A stretch of DNA of 64,000 bases from Macrostomum hystrix (Eukaryota; Platyhelminthes; Macrostomidae), in assembly GCA_950097015.1 (NCBI GenBank), contig CATNEN010000011.1, positions 2,508,501 through 2,572,500 on the forward strand, in the 5' to 3' direction. Numbering within the stretch: position 1 is the stretch's first letter; each line of letters starts with the position of its first letter. The position numbers were made by a program, and so were the translations under genes. The notes below the pieces were generated by a model, which saw only the letters and a program-made list of their open reading frames with translations, was not told the origin of the DNA and ran no database searches. This document shows positions 59,943-64,000 of this stretch, in pieces.

Positions 59943-61029
59943 TCTGCATGCAGCAGAACGCAGGTGTCAATATGCGGTCAGTGCTAGTATATAGCTAGGT
60001 GGACAATGCGAGTTACAAAAGCAATAATTACTTTAGTTTAACAATATAGATTGAATGTCCAATTATAGACAATGGCATAGCCGCCTTTTGGCTGCATACA
60101 TGGCTGATCGTCATGACTAAGACTATATATATAGGTAACTTTTTGGGGAGAATATATAATTTGTGAAACATGGCACACCGGCGGGATAATTAATGGCTTG
60201 AGCACTGCTCATACAATGCTCAATATGTTAACGAACTAATGCGTATAATTAATCCAGGGTTTAGTGCGTGAATGACAATATACACTTTGTTGTAAATTAG
60301 TTCTAATTATATACTTGTGTGGAATGAAGATGTGTAAAAAAGTTTTTTCCGACGCCGCGAATCTATTATTCCTAAATTTCAGGTAGTTGTTATGTTAGAG
60401 AGACCAGTTTTATTGTCGATTCAGGCTATTATCGAAAAATGGATAATTAGGTGATCATGCACCCGTGTATTGTGCTAATGTAAAGTTTCAGGACGCATCG
60501 CTAGCATTATATGAGCAGGGACATCGTTAGTACTATGACTCATAATCACTAATCACACATGTAAATTTTCTGCCCCTCTGAACTCTTTTTAGACTTACGG
60601 AGGTCTTTGTACCCTATGAGATCTTTCTAGATTTTTAAGGGGAGGCCATTGCTCCCTCTGAACTATTTCAGATTTAAATGGGAAGGTCATTTGCCCCTTT
60701 GAAGTCTTTCTGCATTTTAATTATGGAGGATCTTCGCTATTGTAACATTTACGAATAACATTAACATAATGTCAACAAAATATAAAAAATAACATTAACG
60801 TACATTTTTACGAACTGCCTTATAGTGATGTGAGCCTAACTGGTGTGAGTTTTCACAAGGCCAGTTAAAAGTACATCGATCTTTAAACATATGTCTAAGG
60901 CTGATGCGGAACTAGCAATACCTTGTTAGATTATCATTTCCAATTGGCTACTTATTTATTTGCTTTTCTACGTTTCTCAGCCTGAAGTGGGCACTGCAGA
61001 GAGATTTGCAGTTAATTTGAACAAAATGC
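59943..61029. other. Unique AT-rich spacer
   Basis: About 1.1 kb. 60560-60730 has three degenerate copies of a 'gcccctctgaactctttcag'-like unit. I see no gene. Confidence 0.35.
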
Positions 61030-61315
61030 AGCGGCCGCGGTTTACAGGTGTCGGACTCATATCTTATATTGGAGGTTCGATTCCCCACTCCACTGAAACA
61101 CTTTGCGTCCTTTAGCAAGACACTAAACTCTGCATTGCTTCAGTTCACCCAGCTGTTGAATGGTTACCAGCACCAGCGGGGATAATTGAAGGTGGGTGTG
61201 GCGTCCCCCGAGTCCGTGGACTGAACAGCTGTACGCCGCCTTCAGATGCGCCGCGCAATAGCTGCAGCTGTGTTATGGGCTGCACATCTGGCCCAATTGG
61301 GGCAGGTGTAATCAG
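61030..61315 (+). mobile_element. tRNA-derived SINE, family 2
   Basis: Plus-strand copy of the element at 59421-59709, diverged by several percent by eye. B box 'ggttcgattcccc' near 61074, the same 'agcaagacactaaactctgc' core, and a 3' end at 'ggggcaggtgtaatcag'. I could not find a clear target duplication, so it is probably older. Confidence 0.85.
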
Positions 61316-62309
61316 TAGTTTTATTTATTATCATCATGCAATGATAGATGCAATCTATAAATGTAATGTTTAGTTTTTTACAGCCGGTTTTTACTTTTTA
61401 TTATAGTCAAACAAATTTTGTTAGGATTTTTTCTTTTTAATATAGGAATAGCTTTAAATAAAAATGTATGAGAATTTAAGTTACTTTTATTGTAAAGCTT
61501 TTTAGAGATCAGCATTATGGGTTTAGATATCTTCAGGGCGGTCTTTAAAGCTTCCCTATGACTAATAGCTATTTATATATATTAATACAATTGACGTTCA
61601 CATTAATAATTCTGCTTATTTATCACTGACTGAGATCTTGAACTAATCCGTCCAGTAGAAGCCTGGATGTAAATAATCAGTGCATTTGCCATTGGATTTT
61701 ATAAATAATCAGTATAAAAACATTCAGTTAAAGAACAGTTATTATTACGTTTTTAATTAGTCCTAGTAAAATTTAGTTTTGAAAAAGACAATATTCTTAT
61801 TAATTTTATACAATTAGGCCCCTAGCCCACTACTTCTTCAGAATTAGGACTTTGCTAGAGTAAAAATAGTCAATACCAAGATTTTTAGTCTAGCCTAGTC
61901 TTGGCCTAGGTGCTTATATTTCCCTTTAAATTTACACTTATATGTAAATAGCTTAGTCTAGGCCTATCCCTATATTTACCATATGATTATGTTGGTTCAT
62001 TATTCATGAGTAGTTTCTAGCTAGGTTTGAAGTTTGAAGTTTTAGTTTTAAGGAAACCAGTTTTATTGTAATTATTGTTCTTGGAAACCTGTTATGCTAA
62101 TTGTAATAGGGTCCTTGTTGAATGAAAAGAACAAAAATTCAGCAAAATAATAGTAGGCCTACTATTGCTGCTGCCTGCTGGGGGGAAGAATTAGTTCTCT
62201 GCTGCTGGGGGGAAATTAGTTATTTGCTACTGAGGGGACATTAGTTCTCTGCTCCTTGGGGGACATTGGTTTTTTACTGCTGAGGGGATAGTATTCACAT
62301 GTACCTAAG
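61316..62309. other. Unique AT-rich spacer
   Basis: About 1 kb. 62160-62290 has a few copies of a 'ctgctgcTgggggga'-like motif. No gene is supported. Confidence 0.35.
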
Positions 62310-62724
62310 GGTAGGCCTACCTGGACACTTCATCATCTTACAACTTCGTCATCCAGATGACAATCTGTCCAATATCTTAGAGGGTGGATGATGAAGAGAC
62401 TTAGACTTGTGGACACTTTGTCATCTATAAAACAAAAGTTTTCAAAGTTAGAACAGAAATGCCCCTCCTCACATGGTGTTGGCACCTATCTTTCAACTCT
62501 TATAATGGAATCAGTTTTGACACCTCTTTTTGACAATTTAGAGTGTGAACACACCTGTTTTAGTGTGTTCACACCTCTGCCCCACCACCCACCCTCACTT
62601 TATTGATGATGAACTTGATTGCTTGTTATTAGTAGATGACAAACTGACCAAAATTAAAAGCATGCCAATTGGCTGGATGACAAAGTGTCCTACCTTAAAA
62701 ATGGATGACGAAGTGTCTAGGATC
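62310..62724. mobile_element. MITE-like element with 10-bp target duplication
   Basis: About 415 bp flanked by identical 10-bp repeats 'tgtacctaag' (62300-62309 and 62725-62734). The ends are inverted: left 'ctggacacttcatcatc' against right, reverse-complemented, 'ctagacacttcgtcatcc'. The same 16-bp motif (ggatgacaaagtgtcc type) recurs inside in both orientations, as subterminal transposase-binding repeats do. A 9-11 bp duplication is typical of Mutator-like elements. No transposase is present; the small frame at 62388 is chance. Confidence 0.65.
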
Positions 62725-63133
62725 TGTACCTAAGTAGCATCAAGCTGAATTGTATCAAACGTAAGTTACTTATGTAATTTTGACCCAATGGGGCTCTTGG
62801 TGTACAGAGCGGATGTCTCAGAATGTATTCAAGCTCAGACTGACTATTTTTGTATTTAGTGAGAATTATAATTCTTGTTGAATCACAATCATGTATATTT
62901 GCAATCAGGGAAATTATTACTGATGAAATAAGTTTCGTTTTTGTTTGCTTTCAGGTGTGTTTTGTCCTTCTGCATTACACAATATTTTTTGTCTGACCAG
63001 TAGTGCTCTCTGATGAAGGGGGGCAAAACTTGCTAGTTACCCTACTATAAGTGTAAGACAATTATTGAAAAAGTACTTCCATTCATTTAGTAAAGCTACA
63101 TATAAAGTTAAAATTCTATTTTTTTCTAGCTAG

Positions 63134-63340
63134 ATGGCAGATAATAGTTCAGAAGTCAAGTCCCCAGCCACTAGCAACAATGATGCCACAGATGCTGGCA
63201 GCAGTGGCCTCTTCAAGCGATCTTCAGTTGCTGCAGTGCAGCCATATCCGCAGCCTCTGCCACCTAGTGCACTAGAGGACATTGATCTGGAATACCGCAT
63301 GGATTATCCAAATCGTGGATACTGCCTGATTTTCAATCAT
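63134..63340 (+). CDS. First coding exon of an executioner-type caspase (partial, continues beyond the window)
   Basis: ATG at 63134 gives 69 residues to a donor CAT|gtatga at 63340. Residues 54-69, YRMDYPNRGYCLIFNH, match the first beta-strand of the caspase p20 domain (Y-x-M-x-x-x-x-R-G-x-x-L-I-x-N-H). The 50-residue prodomain is short and Ser/Pro rich with no CARD or DED, as in effector caspases. DATD-A at 17-21 is a candidate prodomain cleavage site of the DxxD type. The catalytic His and Cys exons must lie to the right. A strong acceptor (tattttttttctag) ends 4 bp before the ATG. Confidence 0.85.
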
Positions 63341-63544
63341 GTATGATGTCACATTTGATCTATATCTATTAAATTAAATAATATGTATTGATATTTATAT
63401 TATTTGCTTCGCTTAAAGCATTGCTACTTGTCTAATTGATACTTTTCATTCTTTTTCTAATCAACCTGACCTCCCATCACCTTCATCTATCAGGCTTGCC
63501 ACCATCCTTGTTGATTTTCTTGCTGTTTCATCTTGCCTAATCCC

Positions 63545-64000
63545 TCTCCCCAACTCGCCTTAATTATCTTGTATTCACCCATTCCCTCTTGCTTTCAGCC
63601 ATTCCCTCTTGCTTTCACCTATTCCTTCTTATCCTATCCCTCTCACCTTCACCCATTCCCTCTCAACTTCACCCATTTCCTCTCACCTTCACCCATTTCC
63701 TCTCACCTTCACCCTATCACTCTCACCTTCACCCATTCCCTCTCACCTTCACCCATTTCCTCTCACCTTCACCCATTTCCTCTCACCTTCACCCATTCCC
63801 TCTCGCCTTCACCCATTTCCTTTCACCTTCACCCATTTCCTCTCACCTTCACCCATTCCTTCTCACCTTGACCCATTCCCTCTCACCTTGACCCATTTCC
63901 TCTCACCTTCACCCATTTCCTCTCACCTTCACCCATTCCTTCTTGTCCTATCCCTCTTGCTTTCACCCTATCCCTCTCGCCTTCACCATATCCCTCTCGC
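63545..64000. repeat. Minisatellite, 20-bp unit (caspase intron 1), runs off the window
   Basis: Unit 'cttcacccatttcctctcac' with 'attccctctcgcc' and shorter variants. It is a long polypyrimidine run on the gene's sense strand. Downstream exons of the caspase lie beyond it. Confidence 0.92.

Noticed and set aside
62388-62733. 72- and 62-codon plus-strand frames upstream of the caspase
   Set aside because: They lie inside the MITE-like element and include its inverted-repeat motifs. No protein family is suggested.
1-64000. CRISPR arrays
   Set aside because: The many arrays are direct tandem repeats without unique spacers, in a genome with spliced animal genes.

Overview
The window is nuclear DNA of an invertebrate bilaterian animal. 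All protein genes are split by GT-AG introns. The recognisable families are animal ones: a full IGFBP-VWC-TSP1-CTCK CCN protein, a phosphorylase-kinase beta subunit, an executioner-type caspase, an M13 (neprilysin-like) membrane protein and a class I Rab11-FIP-like C2 protein. tRNA-derived SINEs, a LINE scrap, a miniature LTR element and a MITE are also present. I cannot fix the species. The very high minisatellite load, poly-Q/poly-A tracts and 3' splice sites close upstream of start codons would suit a repeat-rich lophotrochozoan such as a free-living flatworm, but that is a guess.

Layout, left to right. 0-3.2 kb: minisatellites, a SINE and a terminal exon (+) ending in a CAAX box. 3.3-6.7 kb: C2/coiled-coil Rab11-FIP-like gene (-). 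7-9 kb: 18-bp array and spacer. 9.2-11.5 kb: two-exon M13-family gene lacking the catalytic HExxH (-). 12-19 kb: SINE, 24-bp array, LINE fragment and AT-rich spacer. 19.2-23.7 kb: six-exon RPUSD2-type pseudouridine synthase (+). 24.4-25.4 kb: tandem-RING protein (+) with a repeat-built 3' UTR. 27.7-29.6 kb: 32-bp array holding a 602-bp miniature LTR retrotransposon with identical LTRs. 30.1-32.3 kb: 21-bp array. 32.5-41.3 kb: seven-exon phosphorylase-kinase beta gene (+). 41.9-43 kb: 20-bp array. 43.1-49.2 kb: three-exon NDOR1-type diflavin reductase (+), whose first intron is 3.5 kb of 23-bp repeat. 49.4-54.5 kb: more arrays. 54.5-57.8 kb: five-exon CCN gene (-). 58-63 kb: SINEs, a minisatellite and a MITE. 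63.1 kb to the edge: first coding exon of a caspase (+) and the start of another array.

For five gene models I joined the exons by hand. In all of them splice phases match and total length is a multiple of three: RPUSD2-like 1326 nt, PHKB-like 3315 nt, NDOR1-like 2127 nt, CCN 1146 nt, M13-like 2064 nt. The genes do not form a pathway; they look like unrelated housekeeping and signalling genes. The unifying feature is structural. Nearly every intron and spacer is occupied by its own tandem repeat with a 13-45 bp unit that is not shared with its neighbours, and mobile elements have landed inside several of these arrays.
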